NCBI RefSeq assembly: GCF_010858045.1
Contig: NZ_JAAGVC010000002.1
Location: forward strand, 58,660 to 122,659
Length of the DNA: 64,000 bases
Reading direction: 5' to 3'
DNA from: Nocardia cyriacigeorgica
GTDB taxonomy: Bacteria > Actinomycetota > Actinomycetes > Mycobacteriales > Mycobacteriaceae
Below the pieces are notes generated by a model. The model did not search any database. It was given only the letters and a program-made list of their open reading frames with translations, and was not told the origin of the DNA. This document shows, piece by piece, positions 51,894 to 62,143 of the stretch. Position numbers and translations under genes: made by a program. Positions within the stretch are counted from its first letter, which is position 1; every line of letters starts with the position of its first letter.

Positions 51894-54800
51894 TCAGTAC
51901 ACGTCGCGCACGTACCGCTTCTCCGCGACGAGCTGCTTCTTGAATGCCAGCGCCCCGTCTTCGTCGAGCTTGCCGTGGATCTGGGCGAGCGTGAGCAGGG
52001 TGTCGTCGACGTCCTTGGCCATGCGGGCGGCGTCACCGCAGACGTAGAGGTGGGCACCGTCGCGCAGCCAGGACCACAGTTCGGCGCCGTGCTCGATCAT
52101 GCGGTGCTGCACGTAGATCCGTTCCCGCTGGTCACGGGAGAAGGCGAGGTCGAGGCGGGACAGGTGCCCGGACCGGAACATGTCCTCGAGTTCGGTGCGG
52201 TAGTAGAAGTTCTGCGCGGCGTGCTGATCGCCGAAGAACAGCCAGTTGCGGCCGGTGGCGCCGAGGGCGCGGCGCTCGTGCAAGAAGCCGCGGAACGGCG
52301 CGATACCGGTGCCGGGGCCGACCATGATCATCGGCACGCTCGGGTCCAGCGGCGGACGGAAATGCGGGGCGCGTTGCAGGAAGATCGGCACCTCGGTGGT
52401 GTCGGCGCGGTCGGCGAGGAAGGTCGAGCAGACCCCGCCGCGCCGGGCCGCCGAACCCGCGGCGGCCGGATCGCCGTAGCGCACCACGCCGACCGTCAGC
52501 TCCACCTGATCCGGGCTCACCAGCGGGCTCGACGAAATCGAATACTGACGTGGCTGCAACTTTTTCAGCGCGCCCAGCCATTCGACCAGGTCGGCGCGCA
52601 CCGGGAAATCGCGCAGCACATCCACGGCTTGCCGATCCCACAGATAGCCGGCCAACTCGTTGCGGTTGTCCCGGCGCAGCAGCTTGGCCAGGCGCTGATC
52701 CGGGTTGCGGTCGGCGACGAATTCCAGCAGATCGTGGGAGATCTTGGTGATGTCGTAGCGGGTGCGCAGCGCCTCGGCCAGCGGCATCTCGGTGGCGTCC
52801 ACCTCGACGGTGCGCTGCCCGTCCAGCCCGGTCGCGTCCAGCCATTCCCGCACCAGCGACGGACAGTTGGTCGGCCAGACTCCGAGCGAATCCCCGACCT
52901 CGTAGCTCGCGTCGAGGCCGCGCAGATCGAATCCGAACCTGCGCACCTCCTTCGAGGAATCGGCACTGGACAGCACCTCGTTGCGGACCAGCGGCGCGCG
53001 CAGCGGGGCGTTGCGGCTGAACGGCGCCGGGGCACGACGCACCGGCTGCGGGGCGGGCGCCGTCATGGTGCGGTCGAGCACAGCCGTGGCGGTGCCGGCG
53101 GACCCGCCGGGCGGCGGGAAACCGATCGAATCGGGGGCAGGCCCGGAAACCTGGCCGCCGCTTCCGGTGAGCACCGCGATGACCTCGTCCAGCCAGGCCT
53201 GTCCGGGTTCGGCGAAATCGGGTTCGCAGTCGACGCGCGGAAGCAGCCTGGTCGCACCGCGTTCGGCGAACTTCTCATCCAGTGTGCGGCCGTGCCCGCA
53301 GAAATCATCGTAGGAGGAATCGCCCAGTGCGAAGACGGCGTAGCGCGTGCCGGTGAACCGGGTGGCGCTGTCGTCGAGCCGCTGCCAGAAGTCGCTGCCG
53401 TTATCGGGCGGGCCGCCATCGCCGAAGGTGCTGCTGATCACCAGCACGTCACCGGTGAGAGCGCCGAGTTCACAGGAATCCATCTCGAGCAGCCGTGGAC
53501 TGAGCCCGGATTCGGTGAGGCGTTGCGCGGCCGTCGCGGCGAACTCCTCGGCATTGCCGGTCTGCGATGCCCACAGCACGGTCACTACGCGCTGTTCGTC
53601 GGCGGACTCGGAGACGGCCGTGATATCGGCTCCCCCACGGGAATACATACCCGCCAGCAGTCCGTCCACCCACAGCCTGCTCTGTGGCGACAACGGCGCC
53701 GATGCGGGCAGCACCGGCTGGCCGGTGACCGGCAGCGAGTGCAGCGCGGCCAGATAGCCGCCGAGGTAGATCCGCTCGGTCTCGCTCAGCGTCGGCGTGG
53801 CGGTCGCGTCCAGGCCGAGCATCGCCGCCAGCGGATGGGTTCCGGTCTGCGGTTGCGCGATAGGCGTCTGTTGGACCGGACGAGCCACCGGAGCAACGCG
53901 TCGCAACGCGACCGCGCAGGCCTTGAACTCCGGTTGCAGCGAATCCGCGTCCACGGCATCGTTGGTGACGGCGTTGATGGTCAGGTACTCCCCCTGTTCG
54001 TCATTCCAGTGGAAGGGCGCGAAGCAATCGCCCTGGCGCACCCGGTCGCTGATCCGGGCGGGCAGCACGGCCCGGCCGCGGCGCGAGGTGATCTCGACTT
54101 GATCGCCGGGGGCCAGCTCGAGGGCGCGGGCGTCGTCGGGGTGGATTTCGACGAACGGTTCGCCGTTGAGTTTGTTGAGCTTGTCGATGCGGCCGGTCTT
54201 GGTCATCGAATGCCACTGATGTTGCAGGCGGCCGGTATTGAGCAGGAACGGGTAGTCGTCATCGGGCATCTCCTCGGGCAGCAGATGCGGGCGCGGCCAG
54301 AACACCGCGCGACGGCTCGCGGTGGGGAACGCCAGCCGCGGGCGATGCCCGCCGGCGTCGACGAACTCCGTTTGGCTCACGCCATCGTTGACGTAGCGGA
54401 TCGGATTGCGACGCCGCTCGGGTTCGGGGCACGGCCACTGCATGGGCCCTTCCCGCAACCGCTCATAGCTCATCCCGCGCAGGTCGTAGCCGGTCGCCGG
54501 GTTCGCGAACTGCCGAATCTCGTCGAAAACCTCCGCGCTGGAAGCGAAATCGAAGCCGTCGAAACCCATGGCGGTCGCCATCTGGGCGATCAGCTGCCAA
54601 TCCGGGCGCGCATCGCCCGCCGGCTGCACCGAGCTCTGCAACAGCGTGACGTTGCGTTCGGAGTTCACCATCACCGCGTCGGCCTCCGCCCACAGCGTTG
54701 CGGGCAGCAGCAGATCGGCGTAGGCGTTGGTGGCGGTGTCGAGGTAGGCATCCTGGGCGATCACCAGCTCGGCCGCTTCCAGGCCCGCGATGACGGCCTT

Positions 54801-56084
54801 CCGATTGGCCACCGTCGCCACCGGATTGGTGCAGATGATCCAGGCCGCCTTGATGGTGCCCGCGGACAGTCCGCGGAACATGTCGATGGTCCCGGGCCCG
54901 GATTCCGCGCGTATGGTGCCGGGTTCCAGGCCCCACACCGTCTCCACGAAGGTGCGGTCGGCGGGGTCGAGCACGCTGCGCTGGCCGGGCAGCCCGGGAC
55001 CCATATATCCCATTTCCCGCCCGCCCATGGCGTTGGGCTGGCCGGTCAGCGAGAACGGCCCGCTGCCCGGACGGCAGATCGCTCCGGTGGCCAGATGCAG
55101 GTTGATCAGGGCGTTGGTGTTCCAGGTGCCGTGCGTGGACTGGTTGAGGCCCATCGTCCACAGGCTCATCCACTCGCCGGCTTCGCCGATCCAGCGGGCC
55201 GCGGTGCGCAGATCCTCGACGGCAAGGCCGGTGATCTCGGCAACCCGGTCGGGGGTGTAGTCGGCGAGGAATTCCGGCATCGCCGCCCAGCCCTCGGTGT
55301 GCTCGGCGATGAATTCGGCGTCGATATCGCCCGCCTCGACCAGCAGGTGCAGCAAGCCGTTCAGCAGGGCCAGATCGGTGCCGGGCGCGATCTGCAAGAA
55401 CAGATCGGCGCGGGCGGCGGTATCGGTGCGCCGCGGATCCACCACGATCAGCTTGGCGCCCGCCTTCAACCGGTCGGCCATCCGCAGGAACAGGATGGGA
55501 TGGCAATCGGCCATGTTCGCGCCGATGACGAAGAGCAGGTCGGCGTGATCGATGTCGTCGTAGGAGCCGGGCGGCCCGTCCGCGCCGAGCGATTGTTTGT
55601 ATCCGGTGCCCGCACTGGCCATGCACAGCCGGGAGTTGGCCTCGATATGCACCGTGCGCAGATATCCCTTGGCGAGTTTTGTGGCGAGATACTGCGCTTC
55701 CAGCGACATCTGCCCGGAGACATACAGGGCGATGGCGTCGGGGCCGTGTTCGTCGAGGATGGCGCGCAGCCGGTTGGCGGCCTCGGTGACGGCGGCGTCG
55801 ACGTCGATCGGCGTCGGCGCCTCGTCACGGCCGTCGCGGCGGTAGGCGGTGCGCATGCGGCCGTCGGTGCGCATGAGCTCGGCGTGGGTGGCGCCCTTGG
55901 TGCACAGCCTGCCCGCGTTCGACGGATGCAGTTTGTCGCCGCTGACCTTGGCGATGACGGTGGCGCCGGTCGCGTCGCGGGCGGTGTCGACGGTGATGCC
56001 GCAGCCCACACCGCAGTACGAGCACGCCGTCCTGGTCGTGCCCGGCTGCCGGTCGGTCGCCGCATCGGACATGCCACCGATCAT
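51894..56084 (-). CDS. self-sufficient assimilatory nitrate reductase: molybdopterin enzyme fused to CysJ-like diflavin reductase
   Basis: 1396 residues in one frame. The first 720 residues are a NasA/NarB-type nitrate reductase: a [4Fe-4S] site at Cys21, Cys24, Cys28 and Cys61 (CSYCGVGC), the Mo-ligand Cys154 in NSRLCMASA, and the C-terminal cofactor domain. From about residue 830 a flavodoxin domain ([20 protein letters not shown]) begins, followed by the FAD domain (RQYSISSSP, near 1180) and the NADPH site ([15 protein letters not shown], near 1260), ending in an aromatic residue (VRDVY). It should pass electrons from NADPH through FAD and FMN to the Mo centre with no separate reductase. 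Similar fusions are known in Rhodococcus, Nocardia and mycobacteria. A second ATG at 56072 could be the start. No nitrite reductase or transporter is adjacent. Confidence 0.93.
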   Translation of the reverse strand: MIGGMSDAATDRQPGTTRTACSYCGVGCGITVDTARDATGATVIAKVSGDKLHPSNAGRLCTKGATHAELMRTDGRMRTAYRRDGRDEAPTPIDVDAAVTEAANRLRAILDEHGPDAIALYVSGQMSLEAQYLATKLAKGYLRTVHIEANSRLCMASAGTGYKQSLGADGPPGSYDDIDHADLLFVIGANMADCHPILFLRMADRLKAGAKLIVVDPRRTDTAARADLFLQIAPGTDLALLNGLLHLLVEAGDIDAEFIAEHTEGWAAMPEFLADYTPDRVAEITGLAVEDLRTAARWIGEAGEWMSLWTMGLNQSTHGTWNTNALINLHLATGAICRPGSGPFSLTGQPNAMGGREMGYMGPGLPGQRSVLDPADRTFVETVWGLEPGTIRAESGPGTIDMFRGLSAGTIKAAWIICTNPVATVANRKAVIAGLEAAELVIAQDAYLDTATNAYADLLLPATLWAEADAVMVNSERNVTLLQSSVQPAGDARPDWQLIAQMATAMGFDGFDFASSAEVFDEIRQFANPATGYDLRGMSYERLREGPMQWPCPEPERRRNPIRYVNDGVSQTEFVDAGGHRPRLAFPTASRRAVFWPRPHLLPEEMPDDDYPFLLNTGRLQHQWHSMTKTGRIDKLNKLNGEPFVEIHPDDARALELAPGDQVEITSRRGRAVLPARISDRVRQGDCFAPFHWNDEQGEYLTINAVTNDAVDADSLQPEFKACAVALRRVAPVARPVQQTPIAQPQTGTHPLAAMLGLDATATPTLSETERIYLGGYLAALHSLPVTGQPVLPASAPLSPQSRLWVDGLLAGMYSRGGADITAVSESADEQRVVTVLWASQTGNAEEFAATAAQRLTESGLSPRLLEMDSCELGALTGDVLVISSTFGDGGPPDNGSDFWQRLDDSATRFTGTRYAVFALGDSSYDDFCGHGRTLDEKFAERGATRLLPRVDCEPDFAEPGQAWLDEVIAVLTGSGGQVSGPAPDSIGFPPPGGSAGTATAVLDRTMTAPAPQPVRRAPAPFSRNAPLRAPLVRNEVLSSADSSKEVRRFGFDLRGLDASYEVGDSLGVWPTNCPSLVREWLDATGLDGQRTVEVDATEMPLAEALRTRYDITKISHDLLEFVADRNPDQRLAKLLRRDNRNELAGYLWDRQAVDVLRDFPVRADLVEWLGALKKLQPRQYSISSSPLVSPDQVELTVGVVRYGDPAAAGSAARRGGVCSTFLADRADTTEVPIFLQRAPHFRPPLDPSVPMIMVGPGTGIAPFRGFLHERRALGATGRNWLFFGDQHAAQNFYYRTELEDMFRSGHLSRLDLAFSRDQRERIYVQHRMIEHGAELWSWLRDGAHLYVCGDAARMAKDVDDTLLTLAQIHGKLDEDGALAFKKQLVAEKRYVRDVY

Positions 56085-56195
56085 TGCGGCGCTCGGTTTC
56101 AGCTGGTTTGCCCGATGTTATCGGCAGATGACGTTTCCGCTCACCGAGGCGTATGCACCGCTGTGAGCTGCGCGTTCACCGGGGTGCGAGGTATA

Positions 56196-56900
56196 TCACC
56201 CCAGCTTGTAGGCCCGGTGCAGCGCGACGGCGCCCAAGCTCAGGTTGCGCCATTTCACCCCCGACCAGCCCGCGTCGGCGATCCGCAGCGCGAGCTGACG
56301 CTGATTCGACCAGTCCGGAATGGACTCGGAGAGGTAGGCGTAGGCCTCGGGGTTGCTGCTGGCAGCCTTGGCGATCATCGGCATGATCTTGGTCAGGTAC
56401 AGCCAGTAGACCGAACGGAAGCCGGGCACCGTCGGCGTGGAGAACTCGCACACCACGAGTCGTCCGCCGGGTTTGGTCACCCGCAGCATTTCCCGCAGCG
56501 CCAGATCCGGATCGGCCACATTGCGCAGGCCATAGGAGATGGTGACGGCATCGAAGGAATTGTCGGCGAACGGCAGCGCCATCGCATCGCCCGCGACCAT
56601 GGGCACATTGCGGAACCGGCCCGCCTTCAGCATGCCCTGGGAGAAGTCGGCCGCCACACACCAGGCACCGGACTTGGCGAACTCCGCGGTGGACACCCCG
56701 GTGCCCGCGGCGAGGTCGAGCACCCGCTCGCCGGGCCGCGGCGCGATCGCCCTGCGCGTCTCGCGTCGCCAGTACCAGTCCTGACCACCGGAGATGAGGA
56801 TATTGGTGGAGTCGTACCGCTGCGCGACCTCGTCGAACATCGCCGCGACCTCATGGGGCTGCTTGTCCAGCGAGGCCCGGACCGAGTGTGTTTTCGCCAC
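56196..56900 (-). CDS. menG: demethylmenaquinone methyltransferase
   Basis: 234 residues, as in M. tuberculosis MenG. A class I SAM-dependent methyltransferase of the UbiE/MenG type. The SAM motif is [20 protein letters not shown], and the family signatures [20 protein letters not shown] and [20 protein letters not shown] are present. It adds the C2 methyl of menaquinone. GTG 56900 gives the family N-terminus; the frame stays open about 130 residues further, without family features. It overlaps nothing and lies after the nitrate reductase gene on the same strand with a gap of more than 100 bp. Confidence 0.95.
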   Translation of the reverse strand: MAKTHSVRASLDKQPHEVAAMFDEVAQRYDSTNILISGGQDWYWRRETRRAIAPRPGERVLDLAAGTGVSTAEFAKSGAWCVAADFSQGMLKAGRFRNVPMVAGDAMALPFADNSFDAVTISYGLRNVADPDLALREMLRVTKPGGRLVVCEFSTPTVPGFRSVYWLYLTKIMPMIAKAASSNPEAYAYLSESIPDWSNQRQLALRIADAGWSGVKWRNLSLGAVALHRAYKLG

Positions 56901-56971
56901 GCCACCGACATTAACCGCCCGCACTCGCGGATCGATGCGCGCACCGGTGTTGCCTCGATTACCCCTGCGGC

Positions 56972-57652
56972 TCACCACAGATGCCGGTAGTGCACACCGG
57001 CATCGACCAGCAGGGCAAGGCCGAGCAGGACGAAGATGACGCGGACCGAGATCGGGCCGTATTTCGTCAGCACCCGAACCACTGTCCGATAGAACCGCTG
57101 CGCGCCCGGCGAGCGGCGGGTCGCCAACACCAGCACGAGCAGCGGCGGCAGCAGCGCGAGCGCGCAGTAGGCCACCACGATCACCGGCCACAGAGCCGGC
57201 AGCGGATCGCGGGCCGAGATCATCGCCAGCCCGGCCAGATACGGGATGGCGGTCGGCGCCTGCGCGAGGCCGATGGCGACGCCGACGATGCCGAGCAGCC
57301 ACGGTTTGCGCCGGAACGCCGTCGCCCAGGCGGGCGGCTGCGCGCGAGCACCCGCGGGCAGGCAGGCGACGGCGATGAGCGCGAGGCCGATCACCAGCTC
57401 ACCCCAGGCCCGCACGGTCGGCGTCAGCCGGAAGTCGAACAGGCCGGTCAGGAAATTGATGCCGAGCACGGCCAGCAGCCCGAACGTGGTGGTGACCGCG
57501 AAAACGCCCGCGATGAAACTCAATCCACCCGGAACCGGCGACCTGCGGCCAAGCTTGCTGTCGAACACGATGGCCGTGGTGACGCCGACGAGCAGCAGGT
57601 CAAGGGAATCGATGAATGCGAACCCGGCGAGTGCGAGAAGTAGGGCCAGCAT
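56972..57652 (-). CDS. GAP/Sap family membrane protein
   Basis: 226 residues with six predicted helices ([20 protein letters not shown] through [20 protein letters not shown]). It fits the GAP (Sap-like, peptidoglycolipid-addressing) family, whose members in mycobacteria help export glycolipids. The loop between helices 3 and 4 holds the basic, proline-containing [20 protein letters not shown]. It precedes menG on the same strand by 72 bp and could be cotranscribed. The lipid is unknown. Confidence 0.85.
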   Translation of the reverse strand: MLALLLALAGFAFIDSLDLLLVGVTTAIVFDSKLGRRSPVPGGLSFIAGVFAVTTTFGLLAVLGINFLTGLFDFRLTPTVRAWGELVIGLALIAVACLPAGARAQPPAWATAFRRKPWLLGIVGVAIGLAQAPTAIPYLAGLAMISARDPLPALWPVIVVAYCALALLPPLLVLVLATRRSPGAQRFYRTVVRVLTKYGPISVRVIFVLLGLALLVDAGVHYRHLW

Positions 57653-57775
57653 GTCCCGGCCAGCTTACTAGCCGAATGGATCGCCACTTCCGGCCCGACG
57701 AGCACCGGTACACGTCGCGGTCTGTGCGATACAGCGGCCGGTCCGGTACGTCGGCCAGGTCATGCCGACGCTACT

Positions 57776-57804
57776 CGGATCATCCCCGCCTACGCGCGGG
57801 TCAC
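57776..57804. repeat. single CRISPR-repeat-like sequence
   Basis: CGGATCATCCCCGCCTACG and the following CGCGGGTCAC resemble the type I-E repeat of actinobacteria (about 23 of 29 positions by eye). Only one copy is present, no second repeat follows at 60-bp spacing, and no cas gene is in the window, so it is not an array. The surrounding 57653-57908 contains no supportable gene. Confidence 0.35.
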
Positions 57805-57908
57805 CTTGCGAAGACCGGCACATTGTCCGCGCGACGGCACATGAAGCCCCGGCGACCGACATCAGACCGGCGAACTCTGCCCCGCAGCACCCGCCGAGGT
57901 GCGCCGAA

Positions 57909-58502
57909 TCAGACGGGCGACCCGGCCGCCGTCCAGTCCGCCGCGCGCCCGGTGAGCGCGAGCAAGCGGTCGACCTTCGGTGCATCGTCCGAAACCGGAA
58001 CCACCGGACCGAACAAGCCCGGGGTCCCCTCCGCCGGTGTGTCGGCCAAGAACTCCAGCAGCACATCGAGATCCGCGTCGGCGACCGAGACCTCCCGGCC
58101 GGTGGCGCGGGCCAGATCCCAGGCGTGGATCACCAGTTCGTCCAATGCCACCCGGGCCATGATCGCGGCGGGCATGCTCACCCCGCCCGCTTCGGTGTCA
58201 CCGTCCCACGCCGAATCCACCCGCCACGCGGCGACCAGCGCGTCCAGCTGACGCGGAATCCGGGTGCGCCAATCCGGTACCAGCGGATTCTCCGGCCCGG
58301 TCGTCGGCGCGACCGATCCGCCGACGGCCTCCTTGGTGGCGGCCTGCCGGAACGCTTCGGTCAGATCGACCACATGCGCGAGCAGATCGCGCACCGTGGT
58401 GTCGGCGCACGGGGTGGGTGCGTCGAGCTGTTCGTCGGTGATGTCGGCGACGACGGAAGCGAGGGTGGTGGCGGCGGGGGCGAAATCGAACTCCGGTGTC
58501 AT
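57909..58502 (-). CDS. TIGR03086-type DinB-fold (maleylpyruvate isomerase-like) protein
   Basis: 197 residues. A four-helix DinB-like fold found widely in mycothiol-making actinobacteria. Possible metal ligands are the His in LLAHVVDLTEAF, and the His in ELVIHAWDLARATG. The N-terminus reads PEFDFAPAATTLASVVADIT. ATG 58502 follows CAGGAGACACG. Members may use mycothiol as cofactor in conjugation or isomerisation; the substrate is unknown. Confidence 0.87.
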   Translation of the reverse strand: MTPEFDFAPAATTLASVVADITDEQLDAPTPCADTTVRDLLAHVVDLTEAFRQAATKEAVGGSVAPTTGPENPLVPDWRTRIPRQLDALVAAWRVDSAWDGDTEAGGVSMPAAIMARVALDELVIHAWDLARATGREVSVADADLDVLLEFLADTPAEGTPGLFGPVVPVSDDAPKVDRLLALTGRAADWTAAGSPV

Positions 58503-58691
58503 CGTGTCTCCTGGAGCGAGCGGGTGGGCGTCCACTCGTTGAGACGAGTCCACCCGCCGGAATTCATCGCCGCCGCGAAACAACCCGCCGATGGTTGCCG
58601 GATCGGGCCGACCGGAGCATGCTCGACAGCGTTGGACTGTTGTCCGCCCCGTCGCGGCACCGCGCGGGGCTTACGCGGAGAGGAGCCCACG

Positions 58692-58913
58692 ATGACCCCG
58701 AACACCCCCGACCCGGTCCCGGCCGCCGACCCCGCCGACCTGGCGGAACAGTCGGTCGAGATCGCGCCAGAGGACGAGGACACCGGCCTCGACACCGCCG
58801 AGCTCCGCACCAGGGACAACTGGGAAGCCAACCCGGCCGACGTGGTGGAGCAGTCGATTCCGGTGCCGATGGACGACGAATACGAAGACGAGGAGACCGA
58901 AGCGCCCGCCTGA
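58692..58913 (+). CDS. small acidic protein with duplicated motif
   Basis: 73 residues with more than a quarter Asp/Glu. It has two copies of the motif (A/P)xPAD(L/V)xEQS: DPADLAEQSVEI and NPADVVEQSIPV, the second with DNWEANPAD before it. No membrane helix is present. ATG 58692 follows GAGAGGAGCCC, a strong ribosome-binding site. Similar small acidic proteins are common in mycolata, but no function is known. It is divergent from the DinB-fold gene and convergent with menD. Confidence 0.8.
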   Translation: MTPNTPDPVPAADPADLAEQSVEIAPEDEDTGLDTAELRTRDNWEANPADVVEQSIPVPMDDEYEDEETEAPA

Positions 58914-58964
58914 CCGGGCCCGTGCACGCCGTCGCCCGAGCGTTCGGGCGGCGGCGCCCGCGTG

Positions 58965-60596
58965 CTAGCCCTGGATCTTCGCCCGCACGGTGGCGTGCAG
59001 TTCGCGCAGGCTCGACCGTTCGGTCACCACTTCCAGCACCCGGATACCGTGCGCGTTCCCGGCCAGCTCCACGGCCAGCTTTTCCGGTGTGACCTGCTGG
59101 TGCGGAATGCGGTAGGCCGCGCACAGGGCGGCCAGATCCATGCCGTGCGGGGTGCCGAACACTCGCTCGAACACGCCCGCGTACTGCGGGTCGCCCTGTT
59201 CGAGCAGTTCGAAGATGCCGCCGCCGTCGTCGTTGGCGACCACGATGGTCAGGTCGGTGGGCCGTGGCTCGCCCCGCCCGATCAGCAGCCCGGACGCGTC
59301 GTGCAAGAAGGTGAGGTCACCGATCAGCGCGATGGTGCGGCCAGCGTGGTGCAGCGCCGCGCCGACGGCGGTGGAGACGGTGCCGTCGATGCCCGCCACA
59401 CCCCGGTTGGACAGCACCCGCACGCCGGGGCGGGGCGCCGACACCAACGCGGCGTCACGCACCGGGTTGGAGGCGCCGAGCAGCAGCTGATCGCCCTCGC
59501 GCAGCGCGTCCATCACCACCGCGGCCACGTGCAGACCGGTCGGCTTGGGATGCCCGGCCAGTTCCTCGCGCACGACCTGACCGGCCTTGGCGTTCAGATC
59601 GCGGCAGTGCGCCAGCCATTCCGGACGCGGCTGCCCGGTGGTGACGGCGCGGGTCCCGGTGCCGACCACATTGCCGGAGACATCGGGCCAGCGCGGGCCG
59701 GTCGTCAGCGCGTAGACCGTTACCTCGGGATCGGCCAGCACCTTCGACACCTGACGATGCAGCGTCGGCCGCCCGGTGATGATCGCCTGCTTCGGCTTCA
59801 GCAACGGCAGCGCCAGCGGATGCAGAGCCGGACCGTGCATCGGGGCGGTCGGCTCGGCGACGGTCGGCAGCTGCGACAGTTCCGGGCGCAGGCCGGCGCC
59901 ATGGCCGGAGATGACAACGGTATCGGGGGTCAGGTCGATATCGAGCGGCACATCGAGGGTCGCGTAGCGGGTCGCGGTCCAGGCGCTGCCGTCGGCGCGG
60001 CCCTGCGGCAACGCCTCGCCGGGCGCGAGGTCGGGGACCAGCGGTTCGCGCAGCGGGATGTCGAAATGCACCGGCCCGGCATTGCCGGAACGGGTGCCGC
60101 GCGCGGCGGCGAGCACCCGGCAGACCGCCGAGCGCCACACACTGTTGTGCTGGTCGTAGCCGCCGGCGTCGTCGGTTTCGGCCAGGCCGAGGCTGATGGT
60201 GGCGCGCACCTGGCTGCCGAACAGGCCGAGCTGCTCGATGGTCTGGTTGGCGCCGGTGCCGAGCATCTCGTAGGGCCGGTTGGCGCTGAGCACGATGAGC
60301 GGAACCCGCGCGTAGTTGGCCTCCAGCACGGCAGGCCCGAGGTTGGCCACGGCGGTGCCGGAGGTCATCACGACGGGCACCGGGCAGCCGGAGGCGATGG
60401 CGAGACCGATGGCGAGAAACCCGGCGGTGCGTTCGTCGATGCGCATGTGCAGCCGCAGCCGTCCGGCGGCGTCGGCGGCCTGCAACGCGAAGGCCAGCGG
60501 CGCATTGCGCGAGCCGGGGCACAGCACGACATCTCGCACGCCCCCGCGCGCCAGCTCGTCGACGACGACCTGGGCCTGTGCTGTTGACGGGTTCAC
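58965..60596 (-). CDS. menD: MenD (SEPHCHC synthase)
   Basis: 543 residues. A ThDP-dependent enzyme joining 2-oxoglutarate and isochorismate, the first committed step of menaquinone ring synthesis. The N-terminal [18 protein letters not shown], the [20 protein letters not shown] segment and the ThDP/Mg motif GDLTFLHD ... [14 protein letters not shown] are all characteristic. The length is usual. Immediately divergent from the siderophore-interacting protein gene. Confidence 0.97.
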   Translation of the reverse strand: MNPSTAQAQVVVDELARGGVRDVVLCPGSRNAPLAFALQAADAAGRLRLHMRIDERTAGFLAIGLAIASGCPVPVVMTSGTAVANLGPAVLEANYARVPLIVLSANRPYEMLGTGANQTIEQLGLFGSQVRATISLGLAETDDAGGYDQHNSVWRSAVCRVLAAARGTRSGNAGPVHFDIPLREPLVPDLAPGEALPQGRADGSAWTATRYATLDVPLDIDLTPDTVVISGHGAGLRPELSQLPTVAEPTAPMHGPALHPLALPLLKPKQAIITGRPTLHRQVSKVLADPEVTVYALTTGPRWPDVSGNVVGTGTRAVTTGQPRPEWLAHCRDLNAKAGQVVREELAGHPKPTGLHVAAVVMDALREGDQLLLGASNPVRDAALVSAPRPGVRVLSNRGVAGIDGTVSTAVGAALHHAGRTIALIGDLTFLHDASGLLIGRGEPRPTDLTIVVANDDGGGIFELLEQGDPQYAGVFERVFGTPHGMDLAALCAAYRIPHQQVTPEKLAVELAGNAHGIRVLEVVTERSSLRELHATVRAKIQG

Positions 60597-60658
60597 CTCT
60601 CCAGACTCTCAGACGGTGCGCCGTCCCGACGCGTCAGCCTGCTCACAGCCCGCGTTTC

Positions 60659-60677
60659 TTAGGGTTTGCTAACCTAA
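60659..60677. promoter_or_regulatory. IdeR/DtxR iron box
   Basis: TTAGGGTTTGCTAACCTAA matches the 19-bp DtxR/IdeR consensus at 16 positions and ends 5 bp before the ATG of the siderophore-interacting protein gene. Iron-loaded IdeR would shut this gene off in iron-rich cells. The right half overlaps a possible -10 (TAACCT), so transcription would start close to the ATG. Confidence 0.85.
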
Positions 60678-60682
60678 GTGAT

Positions 60683-61513
60683 ATGGCCAAGCGCACCAAG
60701 TACGTCAAGCCGGAAGACCGGCGGATCTGCACCGCCGAGGTGGTCGCGAGCAAGCGGATCAGCCCGCATTTCGTCCGCGTCACCGTCGGCGGGGCGGATC
60801 TCGCCGACTTCACGCCGATGGGCTACGACCAGTGGTTCCGGCTGTTCCTGCGCCGCCCGCAGCAGAGCGAGCTGAGGCTGCCCACCGCGGCCAACAACCT
60901 CTGGTACGCGCAGTACCTGATGATGAGCAAGGAGACGCGGCCGCTGGTGCGCAACTACACCGTGCGCGATTTCCGTCCCGCGGGCGATGGCCGGTTCGGC
61001 GAACATGCCGAGATCGACATCGATTTCGTCTCACACGGCGACGACAGCCCGGCCTCTGCCTGGGCGAACAATGTCAGCGCGGGCACCATGGTCGGCCTGT
61101 TCGACGAAGGCGTGATGTATCAGGCGCCGGAGCATACGAATTGGTCGCTGCTGGTGGGCGATGAGAGCGCGCTGCCCGCGCTCGCCGGCATCCTGCGGTC
61201 GGCCCCGCGCGACCTGCGCGGCGCGGCCTATATCGAGATCCCCCATACCGATGACGTCCAGGACCTCGGCGAACCCGAAGGCGTCCAGGTGCATTGGCTG
61301 CCACGCACCGACGCATCGGCCAAGATCGGCGAATTGGCGGCGGCCACGGTCCGCACCGCCGAACTGCCCGGCACCGGCGTGTACGGATTCATCGCCGGGG
61401 AGCAGGCGCTGGCTTCGGGGGTGCGGCGGCATCTGGTGAACGAACGCGCAATCCCCAAGGCGGACGTCACCTTCACCGGCTATTGGCGCTTCGGCAAGGC
61501 CGCGCCGAGCTGA
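60683..61513 (+). CDS. siderophore-interacting protein (ferric-siderophore reductase, ViuB family)
   Basis: 276 residues. An FAD-dependent reductase that frees iron from imported siderophores. The N-terminal barrel has SPHFVRVTVGGADLADF. The flavin motif RNYTVRDF stands at about residue 93, and the C-terminal NAD(P)H-binding part contains YGFIAGEQALASGVRRHLVN. ATG 60683 lies 5 bp past the iron box and has no ribosome-binding site, so translation may be leaderless. Its uptake system and siderophore genes are not in the window. Confidence 0.93.
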   Translation: MAKRTKYVKPEDRRICTAEVVASKRISPHFVRVTVGGADLADFTPMGYDQWFRLFLRRPQQSELRLPTAANNLWYAQYLMMSKETRPLVRNYTVRDFRPAGDGRFGEHAEIDIDFVSHGDDSPASAWANNVSAGTMVGLFDEGVMYQAPEHTNWSLLVGDESALPALAGILRSAPRDLRGAAYIEIPHTDDVQDLGEPEGVQVHWLPRTDASAKIGELAAATVRTAELPGTGVYGFIAGEQALASGVRRHLVNERAIPKADVTFTGYWRFGKAAPS

Positions 61514-61576
61514 ATCACGCCGCCGGGCCGCGAAATTCGCCGGGCGCCCCGGCCGGACAGCCGGGGCCCATACGAA

Positions 61577-61612
61577 AGCGGTACCGCCGCGAGGATCCGC
61601 AGCGGTACCGCC
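61577..61612. terminator. hairpin between the siderophore-interacting and DUF6918 genes
   Basis: The self-complementary AGCGGTACCGC appears twice, 13 bp apart, and can fold as a long hairpin between two converging genes. No T tract is present, so its function as a terminator rests on position. Confidence 0.6.
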
Positions 61613-61620
61613 AGGGGACG

Positions 61621-62067
61621 TCAGCCCGCGTGCCGCTGCACCAGATCGCCGACGCGCGGCAGCGCCTCGATGACGTTCTTCTTGGCCGAGGAACGCATCG
61701 AGTTGTAGACCTTCTTGATGGCGGGCCGGGTGGAGGCTTCGGCCCGCTCGTCGGTCACGGCGAGCAACGCCTCGGCGACCTCGTCCGACTTGGCCACGAG
61801 CAGGTCGGCGAAGCTACCCGAACCGGCAGCGGTGTACTCCTGCCAGTAGGGCTCCAGCTGCGCGAGCAGCTTGGGCGCCAGCGACTCCAGCGCGTCGGGC
61901 ACGATGGACGGGCTGATCTTCTTGACCGCCGCGTATCCACCCTTCACAGCCAGGCCGGACGCACCACCCTTGTCCGAGACCTCGGCATCGAGCACCTGGA
62001 CGGCGTCAGCGAGGAAGGCCGGGCGCTTGGCCTCGTCGAGCAGGGATTCAGACAGTGCTGCAACCAC
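61621..62067 (-). CDS. DUF6918-like helical protein
   Basis: 148 residues, all predicted helical, with no membrane segment. The N-terminus is VAALSESLLDEAKRPAFLAD, and the C-terminus holds IKKVYNSMRSSAKKNVIEAL. It resembles a small conserved protein of mycolata. GTG 62067 follows GAGGACCCTGAAA. Its function is unknown; it is separated by 76 bp from the upstream hotdog gene on the same strand. Confidence 0.72.
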   Translation of the reverse strand: MVAALSESLLDEAKRPAFLADAVQVLDAEVSDKGGASGLAVKGGYAAVKKISPSIVPDALESLAPKLLAQLEPYWQEYTAAGSGSFADLLVAKSDEVAEALLAVTDERAEASTRPAIKKVYNSMRSSAKKNVIEALPRVGDLVQRHAG

Positions 62068-62143
62068 TTTCAGGGTCCTCCGGATCGTTATTTCGATGGA
62101 CGAGCAGCCGCAACTATACGCATCGCTTTCGGGCTTGCGTGGG

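Noticed and set aside
51855..56990. Open frame of 1711 codons on the plus strand
   Set aside because: Antisense to the fused nitrate reductase and menG; His/Arg/Gly-rich and without any recognisable domain.
57776..57863. CRISPR array
   Set aside because: Only one repeat-like unit is seen. The sequence 60 bp further does not repeat it.
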